DNA of 64,000 nucleotides from Thermoleophilia bacterium (GCA_020845695.1 JADLFG010000029.1:150742-214741), one strand, 5' to 3'; shown: positions 47,375-55,423, counted from the stretch's first letter. Numbers and translations: made by a program. The notes: generated by a model not told the origin, from the sequence alone.

Positions 47375-47451
47375 CCGCCCGCCCGCCCGTCCGGCGGCCG
47401 GCCGGTCCTGTAGGTTCCGGCCTGGCGCAGGCGACGACGGGAGGGGCGCGG

Positions 47452-48561
47452 ATGCCCGAGCTGTGGGGGCGGACGTACGGGAAGGCCGAGCTGCTCGAGC
47501 GGGTCGGGCGGCTCGACCAGGTCGCGGGCGTCCGGCTGGTCACGCTCGGCGACGGCGGCGAGCGCGGGGTGCGGGTGCTCGAGTTCCGCACCGGCACGGG
47601 CTTCGCCTTCGACGTGCTCGTCGACCGCGCGTTCGACATCGGTCGCTGCGAGCACCGGGGGCGCCCGCTCGCCTGGTGCTCGGGCGTCGGCTTCGCGGGC
47701 CCCTGGTACGGCGAGCCGGAGGGTCTCGGCTTCTTCCGCACCTGGGGCGGCGGGCTGCTGACGACGTGCGGGATCGACCACGCCCTGTTCATGGCGGAGG
47801 ACACGGCCGCCCAGTACCACTACCCGCCGAAGCAGACGGAGGAGTTCGGCCTGCACGGGCGCGTCTCGAGCCGTCCGGCGCGACTCGCCGGCTACGGGGA
47901 GCGCTGGGAGGGGGACGCCTGCGTGCTCTTCGCCGAGGGGGAGGTGCTCCAGGCCTCCGTGTTCGGCGAGCACCTGCTGCTGCGGCGCCGGATCGAGGCG
48001 CGCGTGGGCGATTCGAGGCTGCGCGTCCACGACACGGTCGAGAACGTCGGCTTCGACACGACCCCGCACATGCTCCTCTACCACGTCAACGTCGGCTTCC
48101 CGGTCGTCGACGCGGGCTCCGAGCTGCTCGTGCCCGCGCGGGCGGTCGAGGAGTCCGGCGACCATCCAGTCGAGGGCTACCGCACGCTCGCGGCGCCCGC
48201 GGCGGGCTTCGTCGAGCAGGTGTTCGAGCACGACGTCGTCGCCGAGCCCGACGGAACGGTGCCCGTTGCCGTCGTCAACCGTCCGCTGCGGCTCGGCGTC
48301 TACGAGCTCTTCCGCCGCGACCAGCTCCCGTTCCACTTCGCGTGGCGGATGCTCGGGCGGGGGACGTACGTGGTCGGGATCGAGCCGTGCACGAACCGCG
48401 TCGCCGGCCGGCTCGACGCGCGCGAGCGCGGCGAGCTGATCGAGCTGCGCGCGGGCGAGCGGCGAGAGTACGACCTCGAGCTCGGCGTGCTCCACGGGGA
48501 GGCCGCGCTCGACGGCTTCGCGGCCCGCGTCAGGGCGCTCGTCCCGGAGCCGCCCGGATGA
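47452..48561 (+). CDS. DUF4432 family (aldose 1-epimerase-like) protein
   Basis: This 369-residue beta-sandwich protein has GFAFDVLVDRAFDIGRCEHRG, the HGRVSS segment and NVGFPVVD, patterns of the DUF4432/galactose-mutarotase-like group. The His in LYHVNVGFP and the Glu/Asp in IEPCTNR may be catalytic. It probably epimerises or binds a sugar intermediate. It sits between two SDRs; the next start overlaps its stop. Confidence 0.82.
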   Translation: MPELWGRTYGKAELLERVGRLDQVAGVRLVTLGDGGERGVRVLEFRTGTGFAFDVLVDRAFDIGRCEHRGRPLAWCSGVGFAGPWYGEPEGLGFFRTWGGGLLTTCGIDHALFMAEDTAAQYHYPPKQTEEFGLHGRVSSRPARLAGYGERWEGDACVLFAEGEVLQASVFGEHLLLRRRIEARVGDSRLRVHDTVENVGFDTTPHMLLYHVNVGFPVVDAGSELLVPARAVEESGDHPVEGYRTLAAPAAGFVEQVFEHDVVAEPDGTVPVAVVNRPLRLGVYELFRRDQLPFHFAWRMLGRGTYVVGIEPCTNRVAGRLDARERGELIELRAGERREYDLELGVLHGEAALDGFAARVRALVPEPPG

Positions 48562-49325
48562 ACCTCGGACTCGACGGGAAGGCGTTCCTCGTCGGCGGCG
48601 CGAGCCGCGGGATCGGCCGCGCCGTCGCGGGCGAGCTGGTCGCGGAGGGCGCGCGCGTGCTGCTCGTCGCGCGCGACGCGGGCGAGCTGGCCCGGGCCGC
48701 GGGCGAGCTCGGGGAGCGGGCCTCGGCCTGCGCCGCCGACCTCTCCCGCTCGGAGGACGTCGACCGGGTTGCCGAGGCGGCGCGGGGCCTCGGCGGGCTC
48801 GACGGGATCCTCGTCAACGCCGGCGGCCCGCCGGGCGGCGATGCGCTCGGTCTCGACGACGAGCAGTGGCTGCACGCATTCATGCTGCTGGTCGGCGGCC
48901 CGATCCGGCTCCTGCGCACGCTCGTCCCGGAGCTGCGCGACGGCGGCGCGATCCTGTTCGTGACCTCCTCCTCGGTGCGCCAGCCGATCCGGGGGCTCGA
49001 CTCCTCGAACGTGCTGCGCCCCGGCGTGGCCGCGCTCGCCAAGTGCCTCGCGCTCGAGCTTGGTCCCCGCCTGCGCGTGAACACGGTTGCACCCGGCCGG
49101 ATCGACACCGACCGGGTCCGCTGGCTCGACGAGACGCGCGCCCAGGCCGCCGGGGTCACGCCGGAGGAGCAGCGGGTCCGCAATGAGGCCGCGATCCCGC
49201 TCGGCCGCTACGGCCACCCGGCGGAGCTCGCCCGCGTCGCCGCGTTCCTGCTCTCGCCCGCCGCCTCCTACGTCAGCGGCGCCGCCTTCCAGGTCGACGG
49301 CGGCTACGTCAGCGCGGTCCCGTAG
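48558..49325 (+). CDS. SDR-family protein with a non-classical active site
   Basis: This 255-residue protein has the cofactor loop VGGASRGIGRAV and NAGGPPGG, but where YxxxK is expected it reads LDSSNVLRPGVAALAK. The Tyr is replaced and Arg stands near the Lys position. This SNxxR pattern is known from an SDR subgroup, so it may be a conserved variant and not an accident. The C-terminus GGYVSAVP is normal. Its stop codon is the first base pair region of the 115-bp repeat, and the original ROK gene end once overlapped it. Confidence 0.85.
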   Translation: MNLGLDGKAFLVGGASRGIGRAVAGELVAEGARVLLVARDAGELARAAGELGERASACAADLSRSEDVDRVAEAARGLGGLDGILVNAGGPPGGDALGLDDEQWLHAFMLLVGGPIRLLRTLVPELRDGGAILFVTSSSVRQPIRGLDSSNVLRPGVAALAKCLALELGPRLRVNTVAPGRIDTDRVRWLDETRAQAAGVTPEEQRVRNEAAIPLGRYGHPAELARVAAFLLSPAASYVSGAAFQVDGGYVSAVP

Positions 49326-49438
49326 GCGTAGAGCGCGGCGCCGACCGCTCCCCCGAGCGGGCCGAGCTCGGCCGGGACGAGCTCGATCCGGTCGACCGGC
49401 AGCACGTGCAGGCGGCGGGCGAGCTCACGGCGGGCCGG
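49304..49438 (-). pseudogene. Orphan 3' end of the ROK kinase gene
   Basis: Read on the minus strand, this stretch still encodes the last 44 or so residues of the ROK kinase (RRELARRLHVLPVDRIE ... GAALYA) and ends in YGTALT with a TAG at 49304-49306. This is probably the ancestral end of the gene at 51211-52131, cut off by the insertion. Compared with the second copy there is one base change (49427), which is synonymous. Confidence 0.75.
49324..49438. repeat. 115-bp direct repeat, left copy
   Basis: Identical to 51243-51357 except for one base (A at 49427, C at 51346). The offset is exactly 1919 bases. The identity starts in the SDR stop codon and ends abruptly on both sides. It marks the left border of the AbiE-containing insertion. 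Confidence 0.95.
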
Positions 49439-49452
49439 TGGCCCGCGAGGCT

Positions 49453-49479
49453 GTCGACGAGCTGTCCGAGCTCGTCGAC
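49453..49479. repeat. 11-bp inverted repeat GTCGACGAGCT with 5-base loop
   Basis: GTCGACGAGCT (49453-49463) and its perfect reverse complement (49469-49479) form a strong hairpin just inside the left repeat. It may be a terminator for the SDR operon or an element end. There is no T-run. Confidence 0.6.
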
Positions 49480-49501
49480 GGCGCGCAGAACTCCACCGAA
49501 A

Positions 49502-49551
49502 TTGAAGTATTGCGTCAATCGAGTTGCATCAAACTTCAAATTAAGTAGACT
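49502..49551 (+). promoter_or_regulatory. AbiE promoter with inverted-repeat operator
   Basis: TTGAAGT (49502-49508) and ACTTCAA (49533-49539) form an inverted repeat. TTGCAT (49524-49529) and TAGACT (49546-49551) with a 16-base spacer make a promoter overlapping the right arm. AbiEi antitoxins are known to bind inverted repeats in their own promoter, which fits. The predicted start is a few bases before the GTG. Confidence 0.6.
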
Positions 49552-49561
49552 TTGCTGTCCT

Positions 49562-50161
49562 GTGCCGGTCAGGGATCGCATCGACCGCCGCCGTCGCATC
49601 GCCCGCCTTGCCGCGGCCCAGTCCGGCTACTTCACGGCCGCCCAGGCCCGCGAGGCCGGGTACTCGTACTCCGCCCAGCGCTACCACGTCCACCGGGGTA
49701 ACTGGCACCAGGTCGACCGCGCGCTCTTCCGGCTTCCCGAGTGGCCGGTCGGACCGCACGAGCATCTCGCCCGCTGGACGCTCTGGAGCAGAGGGCGTGC
49801 CGTCGTCTCGAACGAGACGGCTCTTGCCGTACACGGCCTCGGCGATGTCAACCCCGCGCGCGTCCATCTCACGGTGCCGCGCGGCTTCCGGCAGCAGGCG
49901 CACGGCGTCATCCTCCACCGTGGCGAGGTCCCAGACGCCGACAGGTGGGAGCAGGGGGGGTATCGGGTCACGACGCCGCTCCGCTCGGTGCTCGACGTTG
50001 CCGCGGGCAATCTCGAGGTCGCCCAGCTTGCGACCGTGATCGCAGACGCTCTGGACCGAGGCGCCTTCACCCGCCGGATGCTCCTCGAACGCGCCGACGA
50101 ATACGGTGCCCACGGCGCGCTTCGCATCGAACGCGCTCTCCGGCAACTCGGCGCTCGGTGA
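49562..50161 (+). CDS. abiEi: AbiEi-family type IV antitoxin
   Basis: This 199-residue protein starts with a basic stretch (DRIDRRRRIARLAAAQSGYF) and a winged helix (TAAQAREAGYSYSAQRYHV), followed by the AbiEi core with VSNETALAVHGLGD and VTTPLRSVLDVA. The antitoxin neutralises AbiEii and represses the operon. The GTG is near the transcription start, so the mRNA is probably leaderless. It overlaps the toxin start (GTGA at 50158-50161). The codon use is slightly less GC-rich than in the neighbours, a sign of transfer. Confidence 0.85.
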   Translation: MPVRDRIDRRRRIARLAAAQSGYFTAAQAREAGYSYSAQRYHVHRGNWHQVDRALFRLPEWPVGPHEHLARWTLWSRGRAVVSNETALAVHGLGDVNPARVHLTVPRGFRQQAHGVILHRGEVPDADRWEQGGYRVTTPLRSVLDVAAGNLEVAQLATVIADALDRGAFTRRMLLERADEYGAHGALRIERALRQLGAR

Positions 50162-51015
50162 GGTACGCGTCGCCAGCGGCGTTCCGGCACGCCATCGACG
50201 ACACGATCCGCTCGCGGATCGCTCTGGAAGGCGATCCAATGCGGCTCCGCCGCCAGATCGTGTTCGAACGCGTCCTCGCCCGGCTCGTCCGGAGCCACCC
50301 GGGCGTTTGGCTGCTGAAGGGCGGTGTTGCCCTCGAGGCTCGTTATCGAGATCGGGCACGGGCGACGCGGGATCTCGATCTCGCGGTGAGCGAGGCGATA
50401 AGCGGGGCCGGCGCGCTGAGCGATCTCGTGGTCGAGTTGCTCGCCGCCGATCCGGACGGCGACTGGTTTCGGCTCGGGCTCGCGCGGACGCGGGATCTCA
50501 CCCCCGACGAGGCAGGCCGGGCGGGCTGGCGGCTCACGATCCGCGCCGATCTCGACGGACGCGAGTTCGCGACAGTGCACGTCGACATCGTGGCCCGGAC
50601 CGACGAGGTAGCTTCCACCGAGCGCATGGTCATGCCGAACTCGCTGGCATTCGCCGGCCTCCCGGACGTCGAGCTCGACGTGGTGGACGCTCGTCAACAC
50701 TTCGCCGAGAAGCTGCATGCGTACAGCACCCCGCGTGGGAGCCGCGAGAACACGCGGGTCAGGGACCTGACGGATCTCGTGCTGATCATTGAGATGGGCC
50801 TTGAGTCCGGATTCAGGCTGCGAGAGATCGTGAATCATGTGTTTCGGGTCCGCGGTGCGGGTAGCCCGCCGGTAGTGATCCCTGTCCCGCCACGATCATG
50901 GGGCGCAACCTATGCGGCCCAGGCGGCCGAGATCGAGCTCGAAGCGCGCACTCTGGCCGAGGCGCATCGGGTCGTCCAGGAGTTCTGGCTCGCGAGGGGA
51001 GAGAAGATCGCCTGA
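50158..51015 (+). CDS. abiEii: AbiEii-family nucleotidyltransferase toxin
   Basis: This 285-residue protein has the DNA-polymerase-beta-like nucleotidyltransferase motif WLLKGGVALEARYRDRARAT followed by RDLDLAV, and FAEKLHAYS with the conserved Lys, as in AbiEii/AbiGii toxins. Such toxins modify tRNA or bind GTP, halting growth on phage infection. The frame is complete, and no key motif looks broken. It is coupled to the antitoxin. Confidence 0.87.
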   Translation: MRYASPAAFRHAIDDTIRSRIALEGDPMRLRRQIVFERVLARLVRSHPGVWLLKGGVALEARYRDRARATRDLDLAVSEAISGAGALSDLVVELLAADPDGDWFRLGLARTRDLTPDEAGRAGWRLTIRADLDGREFATVHVDIVARTDEVASTERMVMPNSLAFAGLPDVELDVVDARQHFAEKLHAYSTPRGSRENTRVRDLTDLVLIIEMGLESGFRLREIVNHVFRVRGAGSPPVVIPVPPRSWGATYAAQAAEIELEARTLAEAHRVVQEFWLARGEKIA

Positions 51016-51017
51016 CG

Positions 51018-51250
51018 GCCCGTCGCCGTTCGGCTCTGGTCGAGACCACGCCGAAGGGGAAGCTGACCGCGGCGACCAAGTCGGCCCGCGCCATCATGCG
51101 GAAGGACGCCGGCCTGAACGGCGATCTCGACCGGATCCCTCAGCTCGAGTTGCGTTCGACGCGCTCGAGCAGCGCCCCGGGATCACCGATCGCGAGTTCC
51201 GCTACGTCCGTCAGGTGCTCGCGGACGGCACGCTCCGCTCGCAGGCGTAG
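51018..51250 (+). pseudogene. Truncated and frame-disrupted start of a type I restriction hsdM gene
   Basis: After a few codons the sequence encodes TTPKGKLTAATKSARAIMRK and then DAGLNGDLDRIPQL, which is the typical N-terminus of HsdM methyltransferases. It then shifts frame to FDALEQRPGITDREFRYVRQ. The stretch expected between QL and FDALE (WLLFLKA-like) is missing. The second frame ends at the TAG inside the repeat at 51248-51250. No catalytic domain remains, so it is a relic. Confidence 0.65.
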
Positions 51251-52131
51251 AGCGCGGCGCCGACCGCTCCCCCGAGCGGGCCGAGCTCGGCCGGGACGAG
51301 CTCGATCCGGTCGACCGGCAGCACGTGCAGGCGGCGGGCGAGCTCCCGGCGGGCCGGGTCGAGCAGGAGCTCGCCGGCGGCCGCGACACCGCCGCCGACG
51401 ACGAGCCGGTCCGGGCCGACGACGAGGGCCGCGTTTGCGAGCCCGAGCCCGAGCGCGCGGCCGGCTTGCGCCAGCGCGGCGAGGGCGCGCGGGCTTCCGG
51501 AGCGGGCGGCCGCCGCGGCCTCGCGCGCGCTGCCGGTCCCGGCCGCGCGGGCGATCGCCGGGCCGGCCGCGTAGCGCTCGAGGCAGCCCCGGTTGCCGCA
51601 CGGGCAGCGCCGCCCGTCCGGGACGATCGTCAGGTGCCCGAGCTCGCCGGCCAGGCCGCCGAGACCGGTCGCGAGGCGCCCGCCCACGATGACGCCCCCG
51701 CCGACGCCGGTGCCGATCGCGACGCAGACGAGCGTGTCACAGTCGCGGCCGGCGCCGAGCGCGTGCGCGGCGAGCGTGAGCGCGCGCGCGTCGTTGACGA
51801 GCGCGACGGGCAGGCCGAGGCGCTCGGCGAGCGGCGCGACCAGCGGCTGCTCCTCCCAGCCGGGGAGGTTCGGCAGGAAGACCGCGACCCCGCGCTCGAG
51901 GTCGAGCGGCCCGGGCGCGCCGAGCCCCGCCGCCGCGACCGGGCCGGCCGCCGCGAGCGCCCGCCGGCCCAGCTCCGCGATCCGCTCGAGCACCGCGGCC
52001 GGCCCGTCTGGGGCACCGGTCTCGAGCCGGCCCTCGTGGACGATGCGAGGGCCCGCGGTCCCGTGCTCGAGCACGGCCGCCTTGATGTTCGTCCCGCCGA
52101 GGTCGAGGCCGAGCGTGCGTGGCGCTGGCAC
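51211..52131 (-). CDS. ROK-family sugar kinase (glucokinase-like) with a rebuilt C-terminus
   Basis: This 306-residue protein has the phosphate loop LGLDLGGTNIK, the catalytic Asp region LVNDARALTLA, IGTGVGGGVIVGG and the zinc motif CPCGNRGCLERYAAG. It phosphorylates a hexose. After GAALYA its last residues are CERSVPSAST, read antisense through the hsdM relic; the displaced original tail ended YGTALT. As the end is not catalytic, it should still work. The GTG at 52131 begins the family homology. Confidence 0.88.
   Translation of the reverse strand: MPAPRTLGLDLGGTNIKAAVLEHGTAGPRIVHEGRLETGAPDGPAAVLERIAELGRRALAAAGPVAAAGLGAPGPLDLERGVAVFLPNLPGWEEQPLVAPLAERLGLPVALVNDARALTLAAHALGAGRDCDTLVCVAIGTGVGGGVIVGGRLATGLGGLAGELGHLTIVPDGRRCPCGNRGCLERYAAGPAIARAAGTGSAREAAAAARSGSPRALAALAQAGRALGLGLANAALVVGPDRLVVGGGVAAAGELLLDPARRELARRLHVLPVDRIELVPAELGPLGGAVGAALYACERSVPSAST
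51243..51357. repeat. 115-bp direct repeat, right copy
   Basis: This is the copy that is part of the present ROK gene. One mismatch with 49324-49438. It marks the right border of the AbiE insertion. Confidence 0.95.
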
Positions 52132-52180
52132 GCGGCCAAGGGTAGGCGAGAGTGGGCGCGGGCCGCGTACGATGTGGGCG

Positions 52181-52843
52181 ATGGCGGTCGAGCAGGCCAC
52201 GGGCACGGTCGAGAGCCTCCGTCGCTCGGAGCTCGCGGCGGCGATCCGGCGCGGGCGGCTCGTCGCGATCATGCGGCGGCTGCCGCCGGCGGTCGTCGAC
52301 CCGACCGTGGAGGCGCTGCTCGCGGGCGGAGTGGCGGTGTTCGAGTTCACGGCCGACAGCGAGGGCGCGCTCGCCTCGATTGCCCGCTGGCGCGCCGCCG
52401 GCCGGGCCTTCGTCGGCGCCGGAACCGTACGCCACGCCGACACGGTCGATGCGGTCGTGGACGCGGGCGCCCAGTTCGTGGTCGCCCCGACCTACGACGA
52501 GAGCGTGGTCGAACGCTCGCTCGAGCTCGGCGTTCCCTGTCTGCCGGGCGCGCTCTCCCCGTCCGAGGTCGACGCCGCCTGGCAGCAGGGCGCGACCTTC
52601 GTGAAGCTGTTCCCGGGCGCGCCCGTGGGCGCCGGCTACGTGAAGGCGCTGCTGGCACCGCTCCGGGACGTCGAGCTCGTGGTCACCGGCGGCATCGACG
52701 AGTCGTCCGCGCGGTCGTACATCGACGCGGGCGCGGTCGCGGTCGGGGTCTCCACGTCCGGTCTCGGCCAGCCCGCGGACGCGGCGGGCGACTTCGCCGC
52801 GCTCGCGGCGACGGCGCGCCGGCTGCTCGACTCGCTCGCGTAG
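52181..52843 (+). CDS. KDPG/KHG-type aldolase
   Basis: This 220-residue protein has the class I aldolase pattern of Eda: VAIMRRL, the Glu in VFEFTADSE, VGAGTV, VAPTYDE and the Schiff-base Lys in FVKLFPG, then VVTGGI. It splits 2-keto-3-deoxy(-phospho)-sugar acids to pyruvate and an aldehyde. TACGAT at 52168-52173 is a likely -10, giving a leaderless start at this ATG; an ATG at 52172 would add three residues. It is divergent from the ROK kinase (49 bases). Confidence 0.88.
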   Translation: MAVEQATGTVESLRRSELAAAIRRGRLVAIMRRLPPAVVDPTVEALLAGGVAVFEFTADSEGALASIARWRAAGRAFVGAGTVRHADTVDAVVDAGAQFVVAPTYDESVVERSLELGVPCLPGALSPSEVDAAWQQGATFVKLFPGAPVGAGYVKALLAPLRDVELVVTGGIDESSARSYIDAGAVAVGVSTSGLGQPADAAGDFAALAATARRLLDSLA

Positions 52844-52850
52844 GGCCCGG

Positions 52851-54287
52851 CTACCCGACCGGCGCGCCCGCCGGCGCGACCCGGAGCTCCTCCCGGCGCA
52901 GGGCGACGAGCGTGGCGAGGAGCGAGACCGCCGCGAACGCGACGCCGATCCAGAACGCGAGGCTGAACCCGTCGGTGAGGGCGCTCGCGGCGTCGGCGCC
53001 GTCAGCGAGCAGCCCGTCCGCGCGGGCGGTCGAGACGGTCGTCAGGATCGCGACTCCGAGCGCGCCGCCGATCTGCTGGGAGGTGTTGATCAGTCCGGAG
53101 GCCAGCCCCGCCTCGATCGGCGGCACGCCCGCGAGCGCGGCGATCGAGACCGGAACGAACGCGAAGCCGAGGCCGACGCCGATCAGCAGGAAGCCGGGCA
53201 GAAGGTCGGCGGCGTAGGAGCCGCCGACGGAGATCCGCGTGAAGTAGAGCAGCCCGCCCGCGAGCAGGAGCATGCCCGTGGCGAGCACCGGCTTGACGCC
53301 GGCCTTCGTCACGAGCGCCTGCGCGATGCCGGATGCCACGATCGCGGTCAGCGAGACCGCGAGATAGCCGACGCCCGTCTCCAGCGCCGAGAAGCCGAGC
53401 ACCTGCTGCATGTAGAGCGAGAGCAGGAAGAACATCCCGAACACGATCGTCCCGAGCCCGAAGCCGATCAGGTTCGCGCCGGTCGGGGTGCGCCGGCGGA
53501 AGAACCCGAGCGGTACGAGCGGCGAGCGCGACCGCGACTCGATCGCCAGGAACGCGACGTGCAGCGCGGCCGCCCCGAGCAGGACGCCGATCGTCTGCGC
53601 GGAGGCCCAGCCCGCGTTCGTCGCCTGCGTCAGCCCGTAGACGAGCAGCATCAGGCCCGCCGTGATCGTGACCGCGCCGAGCGAGTCGAAGTGGCGCTCC
53701 AGGTCGCGCGCGCGGCTCTCGCGCACCACCCTCGGGACCACGAGCAGTGCCGCGACGCCGATCGGCACGTTGACGAAGAAGATCCATTCCCAGCCGATGT
53801 ACTGGGTGAGGATGCCGCCGAGGAGCACGCCGATCGCGGCGCCCGAGCCCGCGATCGCGCCGAGGATTCCGAGCGCCTTGTTGCGCTCGGCACCCTCCTC
53901 GAACGTGACCATCACGATCGAGAACACCGACGGCGACAGTACCGCGCCCGCGGCGCCCTGGAGCGCCCGCGCCGCGATCAGCATGCCCGCGGACGCCGAG
54001 AGCCCGGCCAGGAGCGAGCAGAGCGCGAACAGGGCGAGCCCGATCATGAAGAGCCGCCGGCGTCCGAGCAGGTCGCCCACCCGCCCGCCGAGCAGCAGGA
54101 AGCCGCCGAACGTGAGCGAGTAGGCCGAGATCACCCACTGGAGATCCTCGGGCGCGAACCCGAGGTCGGTCTGGATCGAGGGCAGCGCGACGTTGACGAT
54201 CGAGATGTCGAGGACGACCATCAGGTAGGCGACGCCCAGGACGGCGAGCGCCTTCCAGCGCCTCGGATCTGCGGCAGCGGCATTCAT
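52851..54287 (-). CDS. MFS drug-resistance-type transporter (DHA2, 14 segments)
   Basis: This 478-residue protein has about 14 membrane segments and family motifs VLDISIVNVALPSIQ, LLGGRVGDLLGRRRLF and AGSGAAIGVLLGGILTQYIGW. EmrB/QacA-like pumps export cationic or aromatic compounds by proton antiport. It converges on the aldolase gene (8 bases). No regulator is adjacent. The substrate is unknown. Confidence 0.9.
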   Translation of the reverse strand: MNAAAADPRRWKALAVLGVAYLMVVLDISIVNVALPSIQTDLGFAPEDLQWVISAYSLTFGGFLLLGGRVGDLLGRRRLFMIGLALFALCSLLAGLSASAGMLIAARALQGAAGAVLSPSVFSIVMVTFEEGAERNKALGILGAIAGSGAAIGVLLGGILTQYIGWEWIFFVNVPIGVAALLVVPRVVRESRARDLERHFDSLGAVTITAGLMLLVYGLTQATNAGWASAQTIGVLLGAAALHVAFLAIESRSRSPLVPLGFFRRRTPTGANLIGFGLGTIVFGMFFLLSLYMQQVLGFSALETGVGYLAVSLTAIVASGIAQALVTKAGVKPVLATGMLLLAGGLLYFTRISVGGSYAADLLPGFLLIGVGLGFAFVPVSIAALAGVPPIEAGLASGLINTSQQIGGALGVAILTTVSTARADGLLADGADAASALTDGFSLAFWIGVAFAAVSLLATLVALRREELRVAPAGAPVG

Positions 54288-54397
54288 CGCTCTCCCCCCT
54301 GGCTCTGGTTCCCCGGCTCTGGCGCTACCAACGCACGCCGCGCGGAACTATTCCCGAACCGTGCGCCGGCGGGTAGGCTCGTCGGCGTGAGCCCGGC

Positions 54398-55423
54398 ATG
54401 ACCCTGCCCCTGCCGCCGCATTTCGACCCCGGCCGGGCCGGCGAGGTCTGGCGCGTCCCCTACGCAGAGCGGGCCGCGCAGGCCGAGGAATGGGCGGGCG
54501 CGCACCGGATCGGGCCGGCCGCCGCGGACGAGCCGCGGGTCTGCCTGCTCGCGATCGACGTCCAGAACACGTTCTGCGCGCCCGGGTTCGAGCTGTTCGT
54601 CGGGGGACGTTCCGGCCGTGCCGCCGTCGACGACACCGTGCGCCTGTGCGAGTTCCTGTACCGGAACCTGGGCCGGATCACCCGCGTGATCGCGACGCTC
54701 GACACGCACCTGCCGTTCCAGGTCTTCCATCCCGGCTGGCTCGTCGACGCGGACGGCAGGCACCCGGAGCCGTACGCGCGCATCACGGCCGCGGACGTCG
54801 GTCGGGGCTCCTGGCGGATCGAGGCGGCGGTCGCGCGGACGCTCGGGGTCGAGCCCGGCGAGGCCCAGGACATCCTTGCCCGCTACACGCGCGAGCTGGC
54901 GGCGGGCGGCCGCTACGAGCTGACGGTGTGGCCGTACCACGCGCTGCTCGGCGGGATCGGGCACGCGCTCGTCGCCTCATTCGCCGAGGCCGTGTTCTTC
55001 CACGCGATCGCCCGGCGCAGCCAGCCCGAGCTGCGGCTCAAGGGCGCGACGCCGTTCGCGGAGCACTACTCCGCGCTCGGCCCCGAGGTAACGGTGGGAC
55101 CGGCCGGGCGGCGGCTCGGGGAGCCCGACCGCGCCCTCGTCGAGAGCCTGCTCTCCTTCGACGCGATCGTCGTCGCCGGCCAGGCGAAGAGTCACTGCGT
55201 CGCCCGGACGGTCGAGGATCTCCTCCGCCACCCGGACGCGGCCGAGGCGGGGCTGCCCGAGCGCGTCTACCTGCTCGAGGACTGCACGTCCCCGGTGGTC
55301 GTGCCGGGAGCGGTCGACTACACGGACGAGGCGGACGCCGCGTTCCGGCGCTTCGCCGCCGCCGGCGCCCGTGTCGTGCGCTCCACCGAGCCGCCAGAGC
55401 GCTGGCCCGGCCCGGGGCTTTGA
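54398..55423 (+). CDS. Isochorismatase-like cysteine hydrolase
   Basis: This 341-residue protein has the catalytic Asp in LLAIDVQNTFC, the segment RVIATLDTHLPFQVFHP, and the nucleophilic Cys in VAGQAKSHCVARTVED. It is longer than nicotinamidases (about 200 residues) and has an extra N-terminal and a central stretch (ADVGRGSWRIEAAVA). It hydrolyses an amide such as nicotinamide or a ureide. It is divergent from the exporter gene. Confidence 0.82.
   Translation: MTLPLPPHFDPGRAGEVWRVPYAERAAQAEEWAGAHRIGPAAADEPRVCLLAIDVQNTFCAPGFELFVGGRSGRAAVDDTVRLCEFLYRNLGRITRVIATLDTHLPFQVFHPGWLVDADGRHPEPYARITAADVGRGSWRIEAAVARTLGVEPGEAQDILARYTRELAAGGRYELTVWPYHALLGGIGHALVASFAEAVFFHAIARRSQPELRLKGATPFAEHYSALGPEVTVGPAGRRLGEPDRALVESLLSFDAIVVAGQAKSHCVARTVEDLLRHPDAAEAGLPERVYLLEDCTSPVVVPGAVDYTDEADAAFRRFAAAGARVVRSTEPPERWPGPGL

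Larger units (their letters stand above)
49439..51242. mobile_element. AbiE-containing insertion flanked by a 115-bp duplication
   Basis: The segment between the two repeat copies holds an AbiE promoter, the AbiEi/AbiEii genes and a truncated hsdM, which is defence-island content unlike the sugar genes around it. There is no transposase or integrase. The left 120 bases are unusually AT-rich for the window. It split the original ROK gene end and gave the kinase a new tail. Mechanism unknown: Campbell-type integration of a circular molecule carrying a ROK fragment, or a tandem duplication with insertion. Confidence 0.7.

Noticed and set aside
49087..49548. ORF running from the SDR gene through the left repeat into the AbiE promoter region (ending AVDELSELVDG ... 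KLQIK).
   Set aside because: It is out of frame with the SDR and has no motif. The last 35 residues might be the remnant tail of a lost gene, but this cannot be supported.
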